Shown: piece by piece, positions 1-12,002 of the stretch
Layout of the letters: each line of letters begins with the position of its first letter
Numbering within the stretch: position 1 is the first letter of the stretch
Assembly: GCA_964030475.1 (NCBI GenBank)
Contig: CAXIPT010000005.1
Span: forward strand, 3,746,178 to 3,810,177
Source of the DNA: Tethya wilhelma
Lineage: Eukaryota; Porifera; Demospongiae; Tethyida; Tethyidae
Length of the DNA: 64,000 nt
Direction of reading: 5' to 3'
Notes under the pieces: generated by a model
Databases searched by the model: none
What the model saw: only the letters and a program-made list of their open reading frames with translations
Told to the model about the DNA's origin: nothing
Made by a program: the position numbers and the translations under genes

Positions 1-225
1 TATTATTTACATAATTATATTATACTATTATATATCATTTTGTAACAATAATTATATCAAGATGTAGTGCTTGAAATCTTTTCCTTAGATATCGATATTA
101 CTACATGTACATTGTATTTTATGATAATAGCTAGGGCCTAACAGCTTATTATGTTCTCGTGTGATATAATTATTATATAGCTACACTGTAAATGTTATAT
201 AATAAGTCAGGTTACACAATGTCAG

Positions 226-595
226 TTACTTTTTCCCCCATTCACCGCAGCTTGATCGTATGACACCATTACAGCATGAATCAAAGCGTGTATCGTATAC
301 CCGAGTTCCACAGCAGGCTGGGCTTATTCCGGTTCTCGGTTGGATAACCCCATTGCAACAAATGTCAAAGCGTGTATCGTATACCCGAGTTCCACAGCAG
401 GCTGGGCTTATTCTGGGATAACCCCACTGCAACAAATGTCAAATGCAGTGTTGATTCTTCCACACCCTGTTTGAATTCAACAACATAACAATTATACAAA
501 TAAAATGTGTTAAAATACATACCTACACCTTTTCCTTGCTGAACCGAAGTACTAAGTAGTAGAAGCAACAAAATGATAAAGCAAAAAAATTTCAT
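226..595 (-). CDS. Secreted galaxin-like protein, two exons
   Basis: Exon 1 starts at the ATG at 595-593 and encodes a clear signal peptide (MKFFCF, a run of I/L, then STSVQQGKG). A strong donor (GTATGT) follows at about 524. Exon 2, ending in a stop at 226, encodes two near-identical 28-residue units with the pattern CCGTRVYD-x5-CCNGVI, then a short tail (RSSCGEWGKK). Paired cysteines spaced as CCGT-x2-YD-x5-CC-x-G are the hallmark of galaxin repeats, first described in coral skeletal matrix proteins. The family is known for being secreted; a role in matrix or mineral is inference. The unit repeats at the DNA level with an 84 bp period (281 and 365). A third partial unit around 415-445 is frame-shifted, so the exact acceptor is uncertain. 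The acceptor after 'agcccag' near 402 gives matching phase. The predicted mature protein is very short. Confidence 0.6.
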
Positions 596-1106
596 GTTGA
601 AACTGCCCATTATGGTAGTCAATAGATGAGATCTTACTATTAATTTTTACGGTCCACAACAGAAAATATAAGATGATTTACAAACTATAGAAGTAAATTC
701 TTTTTACTCAAGATTCTCTATGATATTCTGAGTGCTGTGTAAACGTTAAGTTTGTTATAAAGAACTTAAATAGTATCTAAATACTATACAAATTGTATAC
801 CGATATTGTTACCTGCAATGACAAGCAGGAATTATGTTGTAGATGCGTAGTGATGAAACCTGTGATTGTAATTATTGTATAGTAAACCTGAAATTGCTAC
901 TGATTATTAACCCTTGGCATTTATAATAATATATGTGCAGTGGGATATGGCCTAGTCATTTTGTCTGTGTCTGTCTGTCTCATCGGTATCACTCACTCAG
1001 ATATAGAAAAGGGCGTTCTAGCAAGATATTAGCTACATCTGTCTGTCTAATTAGAGAGAAAGGCAGCTGTAGCAACAGAATTCATAATCATAACTATTTT
1101 TTACAG

Positions 1107-1245
1107 AGATGTTGTTATCCAACATGCCTTTGATTTGAACCTCTCTGAGAAACTTGGCTTCAAATTAAGATCAAAGTCACCCTGGACACATGTCACTGGT
1201 GTGGGTGAATTATTTAGAATTCTGAAGCACATTGCACAGTGTTAA
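1107..1245 (+). pseudogene. Possible terminal coding exon of an unrecognised gene
   Basis: A pyrimidine-rich acceptor (tattttttacag) is followed by 45 open codons ending in TAA at 1243-1245. The peptide begins DVVIQHAFDLNLSEKLGF and contains SPWTHVTGVGELFRILKHI, which looks like real protein rather than noise. I see no convincing upstream exon, promoter or start codon, and I cannot assign a family. It may be the 3' exon of a gene or the remnant of a transposon gene. Confidence 0.25.
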
Positions 1246-2299
1246 ACCACCTGTAAATGCCATTTGTCGGCAGTGTAATGGCCATGGCCACTCTTTTGCC
1301 TAACACCATACTAGAACATGCAAGTTAAGTGTCACATTAGCCACTTCCGTGACTGGTGTGTATCCTAATCTGCTGGACTATAGCACTGAGACTTTGCACC
1401 TTAGGACGGTTGATTTCTATTTGATTATGCAAGTGCCCTGCAAGCATAGATGATACATGATACCGGTACAACCTTGTTGTGTATGCAGCCTGACTATGTT
1501 GTGTACCGGTAGTGAAATGATTTACTCCCACATGCACACACTCAAGGGTTTCATGCATGTCATGGATCATCATTCATGTTGTGTCACCATTGAATTCATG
1601 ACACTCATGTGCATTATAGTTTTACAAGTGAAACTTGAAAACATTTGAAAATGTAATGAGACATAGGAATGGCCAAATCATAACTTAAAAGAAAGCAAAC
1701 AAGATGGAATGGCTGTTCAAGTGTGCAGAATTCTTCCTGTGTGGGCTGCATGTAGTACCCTCTTGCATTGTTGAGTCCCTCATGTTGCCCATAGGAATAG
1801 TTCTTTACACTAGCTGTGACTCAAACAGCCATTCCATCTTGTTTGCTTTCTTTCACAATTCTACGAATCTTATTTGAAATGTGCATGTATATGGTAGTTA
1901 CTTGTACACTATCAGCATAGCTGTGCTATAGTATCAGTGATTGAAAAGTTAGCCTGAGCATCTCAGGAGGCTGGATTCAAATGTACTTGCTTTGCACATC
2001 CTCTTATAGTGACAACTACATAATAAGTGTAACAAAGTATTCACCTCCTAAATATTGAAGACTGAAAGTTACAGAGTTCAGAAATCTTGTATTGCAGGCA
2101 GAAAGCGAATATTCAAATTCCAAATAACGCACACCTGCATAAGGCCAGGCAAACTAAATTGCCTGTTTATTGTCACTGTACTTCCTGTTTTTGACGCGGG
2201 AGGGCGGTCATATTTCATATTTCAGAACAGGAAGCAGGAAGCCACAATATGTACATTTACATCACCACAATAATAATTAATACTATGTATATACATGAG
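1246..2299. other. Non-coding stretch around a hairpin MITE
   Basis: Apart from the hairpin element at 1691-1853 I see no supported gene. Short open frames here have no domain signature. Confidence 0.5.
1691..1853. mobile_element. Hairpin MITE, family copy 1
   Basis: Long imperfect terminal inverted repeats: GAAAGCAAACAAGATGGAAT on the left and its reverse complement at 1834-1853 on the right, extending inward over about 35 bp. A related copy lies in opposite orientation at 20809-20956 and shares internal sequence (CCCATAGGAATA and GGGACTCAACATG type blocks). There is no coding capacity, which fits a non-autonomous DNA element. Confidence 0.7.
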
Positions 2300-4809
2300 T
2301 TACACACAGTCAGTTGATCTTGAAGCACCTCTTTTATACACTCTTTCTTTGTTGCTACAATTAGAGCAGTAAGGGTACATTCCGTCAGTGTCTGATGTAA
2401 TACTCTCCGAGTCAGTGCTCCCACAATGAATACAGAGTATATCATCGGGGTATGAAGAATAGTATAATTTCTCAATACGATCGGTACAATTATGTATGCG
2501 AATTTCTACACACTTCAATTTGTCCGGCAATTCCAGATCACTCATTCTTGCACCACATGTGTATGACACTTCTGAAATAATTTGCTCCAATTCGTGCCAT
2601 TCGTGTAATGAAAGCTTTCTCTTTGAAAAGAGTAATCTCCACTTGTTACACTCATCGCACTGTATGACTACTCCAACATTGAGGGCAGGAGTCTTCACAG
2701 GGGAATAAGAAAGAGATTTTTTTGCATTCTTTGCTTGGAGGGAGGGTCTATCTTTCTCAGTAGTTGAAGGGTACTTGAAAATGTCTTCAAATGCCAAGTA
2801 GTGACCATCAGATCCTAAAATTGGGTCTTGTAAGAAACGTAGAGTAGCAAACTTCTCTGGAGCCATACGAACAGGTAAGCAAATGTCGCATTCACTGTCT
2901 CCACATTTCTTGATACAATAAGTGTAATGACGTTCTTGACAACAGTGCTCCATAAAAGCTTTGAGCTTAGGTCTGGATGAGAGAACTTCCTTTGAAGAAT
3001 CTGATGTTTCAATGGCAGGATCAATGAAACGGAGTGACTCCCAAAAATCACCGATTTCGTCATTGCTGGCAGAATCAAAAACACAAAAAGGTTTACCTTT
3101 CAACTGAAGACATGGTGTGATACTATTCAGTAGATCAATTGGTTGCTTTAAAGAACTTTTAACTTCTTCCTTGTACCGGCTAGAAGCTGCTTCCCGTAGT
3201 TGTGAAAGGTTTTTGGCGTTCTTGATGGCAGCCTCAAATTCTGGACTACCTTCACTTCTCATCATACCTATACATTGAAGCCCAAGATTGACAATACTCA
3301 TTATGCGTTCAACCGGATTTTTCCAGGAGTGCATTGGTGCTGTCCTAGCTGCCACTAGAAGATCGAGATCCAGCTTTCGAAACAGGGCTATAAGACTGAG
3401 TTGAACACTCAAAAATGTCTCTGGCCCACCATCTGAGTAAACAAAAAGTATAGGTTTGGACTCTTTTTTAACTATGGGGCAAAGCTCAGCAACATGTCTA
3501 AGTGCACTAGATGGCTCAAACACGGCATCCTTATAGCCTATGTTTACGGTACCTCTGTACCAAGACTCCTCAAATGTTTCAGGTATGTCAATTACAAATG
3601 AAACACTTGGTACAAGAGAAAACTTACAAAAGTCATGGTCACTAACTTCAAATGTCTCATTTCGTCCCACTAATACCTGCTTTCCTCGTTCGACTGCAGC
3701 AACTGGCTGGCCTGGTTCACCAACCTTAATTCTATGCTTGTCGTCGAGAGAAACAAGCAAAGACTCATCACGGAGTCTAACAGCGTACTCACGCATGTAA
3801 CGAAAAATAGCTGCACAATAATGGGCGTCCGGATGATCGTGACGAAATTGTCGCTTTTGCACCATCATTTTAACTTCGAAACGAGATCTGTACTGATTTG
3901 CAGTCTTTGCACGAGGATTACGTGGGAAGAATTGGAGACGTACCCATTGCTCTGAGGGAACTGGTTCATCTGGACAGAGCTTGCTCACTTCCTGAATGAG
4001 ATCACGTACTGAAATAGCTTTAGCCATATATGTGACAGTTCCATGACGACGCTCATGAACCGCCGTTGCATCTCTCAAGTAAGTGGCCATGTGCTACTCT
4101 GTCTACCATTATTCTCTCGGAGATCAACAATCACATCAGGGTCTTCCATTTCTAATGCTTCACGTAACCGTTCATCCATTTCCTTTGTTAAACTAGCACT
4201 CTGATCACCAGTAGCCTGTCGATAGAACTCACGAAGTAAAGCAAGGTTTGTAGAATGAGCTATTCGCCCAAAGTGAGAAATCAGATGTCTCCTCTAAGCT
4301 CGGTTGTAGTACTTCGGGACATTTCCTTTGATCTGTTCGATTATCTTCTGGTTCTCCTGTAAGGAATCATCTAATTTCAGCTCCTCTGGAAGACGCCACA
4401 CAAAGTGATAATTGCCTAGAGGTCCTCCTAAAGAGTACGTACAAAGAGCACAATGCTTTGATAAACCTCCCTGTAGGTCTTGGATGTATCGGTATCTTTT
4501 CTTTCGATCAGAAGGAGCAAATTCACCGACATGTACTAACTCGTAGGGTTGCTTGCTACCAATCTCGTCATTCAACTTTTTAAGTTGCTGCGATATAATT
4601 ACTTTAGGAGGTAGAACAGATATGGTCATGCTTTCTGACACCGGTCTGTTGGGTGCGTTGTGATGAAGCAATACTCTCTTTCTCTGCTCCTTAAGAAATG
4701 CCAAATACTTGTCGAGAGATTTGGTCATCAGAAGTGTAGGGGTTTTTATTTTCTCCCATTTCTTTGTGTTGATCCATGAAAGTAAGAGGGCATCATACAA
4801 GGAAGCCAC
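2300..4809 (-). pseudogene. DDE transposase-like gene with CW-type zinc motif, broken
   Basis: The 3' part is a 596-codon open frame (4090-2300). It shows a plausible catalytic triad: D116/D117 (SLDDKH), D220 (YSDGGPE) and E261 (KNPVERIMS). C-terminal to this are a CDECNKWR motif (C478, C481) with further cysteines near 512, resembling a CW-type zinc finger, and a last cysteine cluster (CIHCG, CSNCSN). The upstream part (4809-4294, 171 codons) is in another frame and includes CALCTYSLGGPLGNYH. It ends at an in-frame TAG (4294-4296), after which the same frame continues to about 4090 (RRHLISHFGRIAH, ALLREFYRQATG). A frameshift then separates it from the 596-codon frame. With one nonsense and one frameshift this is probably a dead copy, although a spliced gene cannot be excluded. 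The superfamily is not assigned. No terminal repeats were identified for it. Confidence 0.6.
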
Positions 4810-4834
4810 GTGTACTGCTAGTGAATCACTACTT

Positions 4835-4835
4835 N
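4835..4835. other. Ambiguous base (n) at inverted-repeat edge
   Basis: A single undetermined base lies exactly where homology between the 4836-5325 and 8572-8974 inverted repeats begins. It may mark an assembly join. A second isolated n is at 12983. Confidence 0.9.
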
Positions 4836-5325
4836 GGCCATTTAAAATTCTTAAGTCGGAAATTTATGTGACTAGACTACAGGAAATAATTAGTATGGCG
4901 GAATCGGATTCAGACCTTACTGCTCACATGACATTACATAATCATCATGTAATACATTTAGTTAATAACAAAAAAAATCTGGCAGTCATTATAATACAGG
5001 CATGCACGCTGTCTACATGATTGCATGCAGAGAGGTCAGACCATGCACATCCGCCACTCCTTTGGTTTCATAATTGGTTGCTGACAGATTGATAATGGTT
5101 TAGTGCACAATTCAAAGTGCATTGACATTAGCTAATCAGTGCTCAAAACAAAAAATGCTCTGCAAAAAAATCAATAGTGACTGTTCCTACAGTGAATTTA
5201 AGGCAAGTAAAGAAAAAAAAAAAAAAAAGAAAAGAAAAGAATTTTTTTTTACACAAGTTCATGATACAATAGGCATCATGGTTTTAAGCTTTCTGAATCA
5301 GTTATTGAAATATAAGAGGTGATGG
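4836..5325 (+). repeat. Left arm of a long inverted repeat
   Basis: Reverse-complement match to 8974-8572, starting GGCCATTT and including long identical blocks (for example GACTAGACTACAGGAAATAA). The left arm carries an extra A/T-rich insert at about 5180-5255. The innermost part matches the last codons of the integrase-like ORF in the right arm, so the arm includes a degraded copy of that gene's 3' end. Confidence 0.8.
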
Positions 5326-5534
5326 CATTTCACCATGCAGACATTAGTAATAGTGAGCATGTTCCTAGGATTCTATAGTGAATTTAATAAATTTGACAAC
5401 AAAAATCAGGCTATCAGTTAGAATCAGGAATGATTTAGATGATATAATCAGAGGCTGATCACATGAATAAAGGAAGACTGATTAAATGGAAATCGACACA
5501 GCATGATGACATATTTACAATTGATTAATACATT

Positions 5535-6482
5535 TCAAATTCCCCTCAGGAGGTCCAACAGTGGCCGAAGAGGTGGCTGCTGCACACAATCCACAACCTC
5601 CAATGCCTCCCTACAATGTGGGCATGTGGAGTGTGCAGACAGCCATTGCGTTATACAATCCATACATACAAGCACATTCCTACAACACGGAGGCATAACC
5701 GGAGTAATCTCTTCAGAAAAAACTTCCTTACAAATGATACATGTAAAAATTTCAACAAAATTCTTTGCAGACACAGTTACAGTATCAGACTGGTCAGGAT
5801 CCAGAGCTGGCTTCTTAACACATTCCATTAACAACTTTTGTACATCAGTAGTCGCCATATATTTTGGTTTAGGCTCGTCAGATTCCGAGAGAGATGGTGG
5901 GCTAGGCACAAACGGCCTTTTCTTTCTAATCGACTGAAGGGCATATCTTAAAGCGTGGCTTGCCAAAGATCCTTCTCCTGGGTCAGAATCGGAATCTGAT
6001 ACCACATTAATTAGAGGGGAGCCAGAACTGGTTTTATGTCCACTCCTACTTGTTCCTTCACCACTCCTGGAACGGTCGAGTTTGAGGTAATCACTTAAAG
6101 AAAGTGCACGAATGATTTTGTTTGTTTTCCAAAATCGAGCACCTATAGTATCAGAGAAATTCAATTTTAGGTGATTGCAGTGCTTAAAAAAAAAAACACT
6201 CCTAATTGGTAGTCAGCAGTGAGTGTTGTAACAACAAGTTCACCAGAGGCCACACACCTATACAACATTGTGGTCACAAGCAAGTTTGTGGTATGTAGTC
6301 TAGTAGGCCTAGTCCCTATTGGGCCAGCAAAGTTGTGTTTAATAACTACACTTTGGGGGTGATATAGGCTACCATTGTGACATTTACAGGCTGTGTACAC
6401 CTAGAGGAGGTTGCAACAAATAACTTAATTAGCTAAGTGAGGATCTCCTTTCTTTATCTGCTTTGATAGCAACAATTTTTTC

Positions 6483-6537
<55 letters not shown>

Positions 6538-7236
6538 ACACACACACATAAAAAATAGTACACCAATTACTAACCAACAACAAATGTGTCTAAGACATAA
6601 TTTTATTATAACTGAACCACCAAGCCTTATGTAACTACTGAGCATGCTCAGAAAAAGCCTCATGTTAGGAGGTTAAGAAGACAGTGGCAAGACAGCTTCT
6701 TCAATCCTGTCCAATCCTTTGTACTATGTACAAGTATCAAACCAAAACAATCTGGAAGTAATTCTGATATGTAAGTTTTTGTTAGATGGTCAGAGCACAA
6801 TAGATAGCTAGTTGTAATTTTTGTTTTACTTATTAATAAAACCCTCAAACACACACATACATATGGACCAGATAAAGCTAACATACATGCTGCTTGGAAA
6901 TAAATATCATCGTACCTGCTGTGCACATCCTACAAAGTTACCTAATTATTTTTCTGGAGGGGCCCTGGCCTAAGTTTATGAAAATAATAATTGCTTACCT
7001 CTGGTTCCTTCCACATCAGCCAATATCACGTTCTTCACATTGAAAAGTCTGACATTAGAGCCATTAAATGCTTCTGCCGACAGTTTTTCTTGTACTGCTG
7101 GTACATTTGCTGACTGTTCATCCAGGTTCAGTGGGTGCTCTGCTGTTTGAATCACATCATCACCCTGAAGAGAACAAATTTCAATCGACTTCGACCAAGT
7201 ATGACCAGCAGACCCAAATGAAGAACCAGTGCTGTT
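5535..7236 (-). CDS. RING-finger protein of a putative transposon
   Basis: The main exon (about 6181-5535) encodes roughly 215 residues after a T-rich acceptor (tttttttttaag). It holds an acidic/Ser-rich stretch (SDSDSDPGEG) and a C-terminal RING-type zinc domain with Cys at residues 142, 145, 160/161, 167, 170, 181 and 184 (CIICKEVF ... CCRNVLVCMDCITQW ... CPHC). The middle His of a canonical C3HC4 RING is replaced. RING domains usually act as E3 ubiquitin ligases; that function is inference here. A likely upstream exon is 7236-6999 (begins NSTGSSFG after ctccag, ends GTR before gtaagc). Its phase does not join directly to the main exon, so an intermediate exon is missing or the model is wrong. 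The gene diverges from the integrase-like gene and both sit between the long inverted repeats. Confidence 0.55.
6481..6547. repeat. (CT)n/(CA)n microsatellite
   Basis: Almost pure CT dinucleotides followed by a short CA run, in the presumed intron region of the RING gene. Confidence 0.95.
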
Positions 7237-7435
7237 CTGGAGAAATAAAGAGACAACCCACATAAACAACCAGTTTTGATATTTTCATAAGTCTATATTA
7301 ATCAGTACAAAAAAATCTCATCAGGCCTAGTGACTTACTTTAATAGGTATTCACTTACACCTTTGTTCTTAGCCTTAGCGGGGACTGTAGGAGGCTTCCA
7401 GCTTCCACCACCAGTTCAGATCAGTTTGCCGGTTT

Positions 7436-8622
7436 GTGAAGGCAAACAGTCTCCAAGAAACTTCTACTAGGATTGTAGAGGACACAGTGAGAGAAGCTAT
7501 ACAAGAAGTAAGCCTGTAACATTAAGCTGGGCATGGCCTGAGTTGTGTTGCGAGCTATTAATTATTGATGCAGTTTCAAGTTGTAAACTTCCATCAGTGC
7601 CAGGCATAACCATGATAATCAACATTGTTTACATGCAAGTTGGGGATACGTATGGCCGTAAAATGATGAGAGGATATCTGAGCAGTAGCAAGCATATGAA
7701 AGTCTCTGATGCTAGACTCAGACAACTTATGCCTTCTTTATCACCAAGAGGACATAATTTAAGAGCTACATATTCTCAAGAGCGTCGGAATCCTTCTTTG
7801 TATATTGCTAATTACTTCAGACACAAACTACACATGGATCAAAACGAGAAACTCAAACATTATGGTGTAACGTATGTCCTAGCTAGAGATGGCTATTCTG
7901 GCAAGATTGTAAGTGCAGCAATCATGCCACGAAAGAATAATGAAATTATCTACGAAGAAGTGTATCGTTCTGCTGTATTGAGATATGGTTTGTGGGACCA
8001 GGTCAGGGTAGACCATGGACGTGAATTTTATCTTTGCCTCTACATTCAGGAATACCTCCGATCTAGTCGTGGATCTACTCATATTGCTCCTTATGTGCAT
8101 ACCACTTCCACACACAACCATATTATTGAGAGAATTTGGGTCGAGTTGAACCACAGAGTTACTTATCTGGTTAAACGAGTTATTACAGCATTAGATGATC
8201 AGGGAGTTGTAAATATGGAGCACCAAACAACAAAATATTATGTGTCCGTAATTCTTATCAGAGTTTGTGAAGTGGGTATGATTAGGATGATATTATCTTG
8301 GAATTCACATTATATCCCAAGACGTGGTGTACCTGATAATCTCCAATCATTATCAAATACATCTCCAATACATGCATTAGAATTACCTTCAACCACACAA
8401 GCAGTTACTAACTATAGGCAGCAAGGTAGTCAAATTACAAACCCCAGTAGTTTTGGGGTCGATCCCTTAGCAAATGATGCTTCGCAGCGAGAAGATATGT
8501 GGTTCCAGCAGTGTGGTATTCCAGTAGAGGATATCTTTTCTAATTTAATGTCTGGTGACTCTTCCTCCCTTAAAAATGCCATCACCTCTTATATTTCAAT
8601 AACTGAAAGCTTAACACCATGA
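7436..8622 (+). CDS. Integrase-like DDE transposase, two exons visible
   Basis: The large exon runs to a TGA at 8620-8622. The reliable part starts at about VGDTYGRKMMRGYL (near 7640), after an acceptor; the first ~30 codons of the open frame are probably intron. The catalytic triad looks intact in the 359-codon frame: D99 (HMDQNEK), D157 (RVDHGRE) and E196 (HNHIIERIW), within an integrase-core fold (VTYVLARDGYSGKIV). A likely upstream exon ends at 7508: frame RFVKANSLQETSTRIVED through AIQE, followed by gtaagc. Related proteins with an integrase core are widespread in aquatic invertebrates and fish. A role in DNA transposition is inferred from the motifs. The 3' end of the gene lies inside the right arm of the inverted repeat. 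Confidence 0.65.
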
Positions 8623-8974
8623 TGCCTATTGTATCATGCACTAGTCACTATTGATTTTTTTGCGAGCATTTTTTGTTTTGAGCACTGATTAGCTAATGTC
8701 AGTGCACTTTGAATTGTGCACTAAACCATTATCAATCTGTCAGCAACCAATTATAAAACCAAAGGAGTGGCAGATGTGCATGGTCTGACCTCTCTGCATG
8801 CAATCATGTAGACAGCATGCATGACTGCCAGATTTTTTTTGTTATTAACTAAATGTATTACATGATAATTATGTAATGTCATGTGAGCAGTAAGGTCTGA
8901 ATCCAATTCCGCCATACTAATTATTTCCTGTAGTCTAGTCACGTAAATTTCCAATTTATGAATTTCAAATGGCC
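8572..8974 (-). repeat. Right arm of a long inverted repeat
   Basis: Reverse complement of 4836-5325 (see that entry). Divergence from the left arm is low apart from the left-arm insert and small indels. The two arms enclose the RING and integrase-like genes, giving a unit of about 4.1 kb. Confidence 0.8.
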
Positions 8975-9149
8975 ACTTTGAACCATCATGCAAAATCTCA
9001 GTTTCCATATTGCACATTAGATGCAAAAACCAGCATTGCAGTCTCAGATTTGACAATTCAAGGAAAGATCTGTAAACAGACTATTGATGTCCAAGGAAAA
9101 TGGAAATGACAGTGACTACTGGACTATAATCTCATTTTCAGAGTAGTCG

Positions 9150-10270
9150 TATCAAAGAATACTGCTTGGCCACTTTCATCCACTGACCTAATTGGACCAG
9201 TGCTGGACTTAGTAAAACCAGCCATACACGTAAGCAGATTTGGGGTGATCCCCAAGTCAGGACAGCCAGGAAAGTGGAGACTGATCTTAGGCATGTCTAG
9301 TCCTCACAACGCAAGCGTTAATGATGAGATCTCCAAGGAATGGTGCAGTATGAGGTATGCCACCCTTGATGATGCTGTGGCAAGGATCTTAGCTATGGGG
9401 CGTTTTACGGAGCTAGCAAAAGTTGACATCCAACATGCGTATCGAAACATCCCAGTCCATCCTAGAGATAGAGACTTATTGGGCATGACTTGGAACGGCA
9501 ACGTATTCATGGACTTGGTACTACCTTTTGGCCTTCGGTCCACCCTAAAGATATTTTGAGCAGTGGCAGACAGCCTAGAGTGGATTGCGTTACATCAGGG
9601 TATGACAGTGCTCATTCACTATCTTGATGACTTTTTAAAGATAGGGTGCTGCCAAATCAGAGGAGTGTGCACAGAACCTACATCGTCTTATCACAATCTG
9701 CAAGATACTGGGCCTCCCACTGAAGATCCAGAAAGTGGAAGGACCATGCATGGTCATCATTTTCCTAGAAATAGAGCCTGACACAGACAAGATGGAGATG
9801 ATGTTACCCAAAGGCAAGCTCAGGGACCTTAAGAGCCTAATCCAGCAATGGTTTTCAAGGAAGGCAAGCAAAAAACGGTGAGTCCTCTCGCTCATTGGTA
9901 AACTGTCCCACGCAGCGAAAATCGTTGTACCTGGCTGGACCTTCCTACGACGTATGATACATGCTGCTCACAAAGCACAACACCTGGACCATTGGGTCAA
10001 GTTATCGTACGAGTTCCGGTTTGACCTGGGATGGTGGAGCTGTTTATGGAATGGCCTCAGCATGATGGAAACACTATCCCCACACTGGGTTCCCTACACA
10101 TTGTTCACAACCGATGCATCTGGCAAATGGGGCTGCAGAGCTTCATGGCAAGACAAATGGAGTCTGTGTCCATGGGCTGGCAGCTGGGTTGACAAGCACA
10201 TAACTCTAAAGGAGCTCCTGCCGATAATCCTGGCCTTAGCTATGCTTAAGGCCTGGGTCACCTCTTTAAT
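9150..10270 (+). pseudogene. DIRS-like retrotransposon RT/RNase H relic
   Basis: Reverse transcriptase motifs read in order: SRFGVIPKSGQPGKWRLI, AKVDIQHAYRNIPVHP-DRDLLGM, LPFGLRS and the catalytic HYLDDFLKIG. A thumb/RNase H part follows (KVEGPC, GKLSHAAK, TTDASGKWGC, ITLKELLPIILALA). This set is typical of tyrosine-recombinase (DIRS/Ngaro group) elements. The copy is dead: an in-frame TGA after KIF (9557-9559), a frameshift at about 9647, and another TGA near 9877 (SKKR*VLSLIG). It is truncated at about 10270, and no tyrosine recombinase or terminal repeats are visible. Confidence 0.8.
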
Positions 10271-12001
10271 TTATAAAAATCAATCATATTCTACTCACTG
10301 CAGATTGTTGATGGAATATTACCAGAAGATGAAAGATATACTATGTAATAGAGTAACTATTTGTCTTCAATTTAGTTATAATTTTTTATTAATTAACCAT
10401 TAATTAACTGAATAAATGAATAATTAATAAGGGACGTTCATGAGCCCAAATCGATTTAGGCGGAAAGGAAGACTAAGTCCTACGGGACCCAACCTTGGCA
10501 TAAGGCTTTTGTTACATTAGTTATACTAGGAATTGAATTGGGGTTACAAACTCAGGTCAGTTAAGGACAATCAGACCTTAGCTGGAAAATTACACAGCTG
10601 AAATAGCTATGAATTATATGGCTGATATACAGCCAATACTTAGCTTATTTCAATAGTAGTTTAGGATTCTTTGATCTATGTACTTTATAGGGATTCACAA
10701 TTTGTTGCCATGGTAACCATTATCATGAATAAAATTACGATTAACTAATTGATATTCATAGATGCAATATTAAAAATCCGGTACAGATAAAGCTTAGCTC
10801 AGGGTTTGGCATAGCGCTTGTTAGTTAGCTAATGGTCTGAACTAAACATCCCTCGCTGTTTTTTGTTGCAATGCTACAGTAGTGCTAAATTATTGAAAGA
10901 AATAATGAATTTTAGAGTGAATTTATTATACTTACCTAAACATTGCCGTTCACCATCGCGCTTTGGTCTAGAATTTTCAGAAAAACCAGCGAGAACTTTT
11001 TAGTATAGTCTTTTAGCATCACTTTAAGCTTTGTTAGACTCTCTGCGCTAGTGTCTGGAAAATCCGTTATTCACAAGAGGTCTCTTTCTCAACTCTCCAT
11101 GAGGCTAAGTTCTAGTGCCACACTCACCTAATACTGCGTTTAGTATTGATGATCTTTATCTACTAATTATTAATGAGATTCATTGTAGCTTGCTTGTACC
11201 ATTACAAGCTAAATTCATGCAACAGGCGCCACGCGCACTATAATGAGCTGGAAGCGCTTGGCAATCCTTAACCAACCTGAGAAATATGCATGCATTTTAG
11301 TTTTACTAAACAAACTTTCATTTTCGGGTACTCGCACAGCCTACATACACGGGCTTCTCGGAGGCGCTCCTTTAGATTTTGAGCTCCCAATCGATATTCT
11401 TGGTTAGAACTATCCTATCTAACTAGTAACTCTACTTAGAACCATAAACAATGTCTCTAAACCTTCCGCCTCTTCCAGGAGCCTTGACTGCCACTGTCAC
11501 ATGACATATGAGCCGCACCCCCGAAGTAAATGTTAGCGTTCGCAGTATCAGAACGTGCAGCTGTCAAACGCGCTCAGTGGTGGGAAAGATACACTCTTGA
11601 TCTTCAGACTTGAGGAGCACTGAAACGTATTCATAAGGTATTTTGATTGTAACAATATAACCCACAAAAGAAGCTACAATAAAAACAATTAGCATCTGAC
11701 CATGTAAACTTAATGCATGTTCAACTATAATTATGATCTGGCATCCGCAGAGGGCAAGTTGTGTACAGAGTCACTTCACTATTCAACCAGCTTCTTCAGT
11801 TGATATACCTGTGCCTGGTGTGTGTGTGTGCGTGTGTGTGTGTGTGTGTGTGTATGTGTGTCAGTGTGTGTGTGTGAGAGAGAGAGATAGCCAACAGATA
11901 TAGTTCAGATACACACATGTACGTATTATGTGAATGCACATTTAATAGCTAGCTCTATGAGTTACTTAACAATAATTTATTTATAAAATAATATCGATTT
12001 C
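10271..12001. other. Non-coding stretch
   Basis: No supported gene. There is a GT/GA microsatellite at 11818-11886 and a possible untranslated exon end near 11636 (ATTCATAAG then gtattt). Confidence 0.4.
11818..11886. repeat. (GT)n/(GA)n microsatellite
   Basis: Imperfect GT dinucleotide tract with a short GA tail. Confidence 0.95.
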
Positions 12002-12002
12002 A

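Noticed and set aside
5503..5937. 144-codon plus-strand frame
   Set aside because: Shadow of the RING-finger exon on the other strand; the minus frame carries the zinc-binding cysteines.
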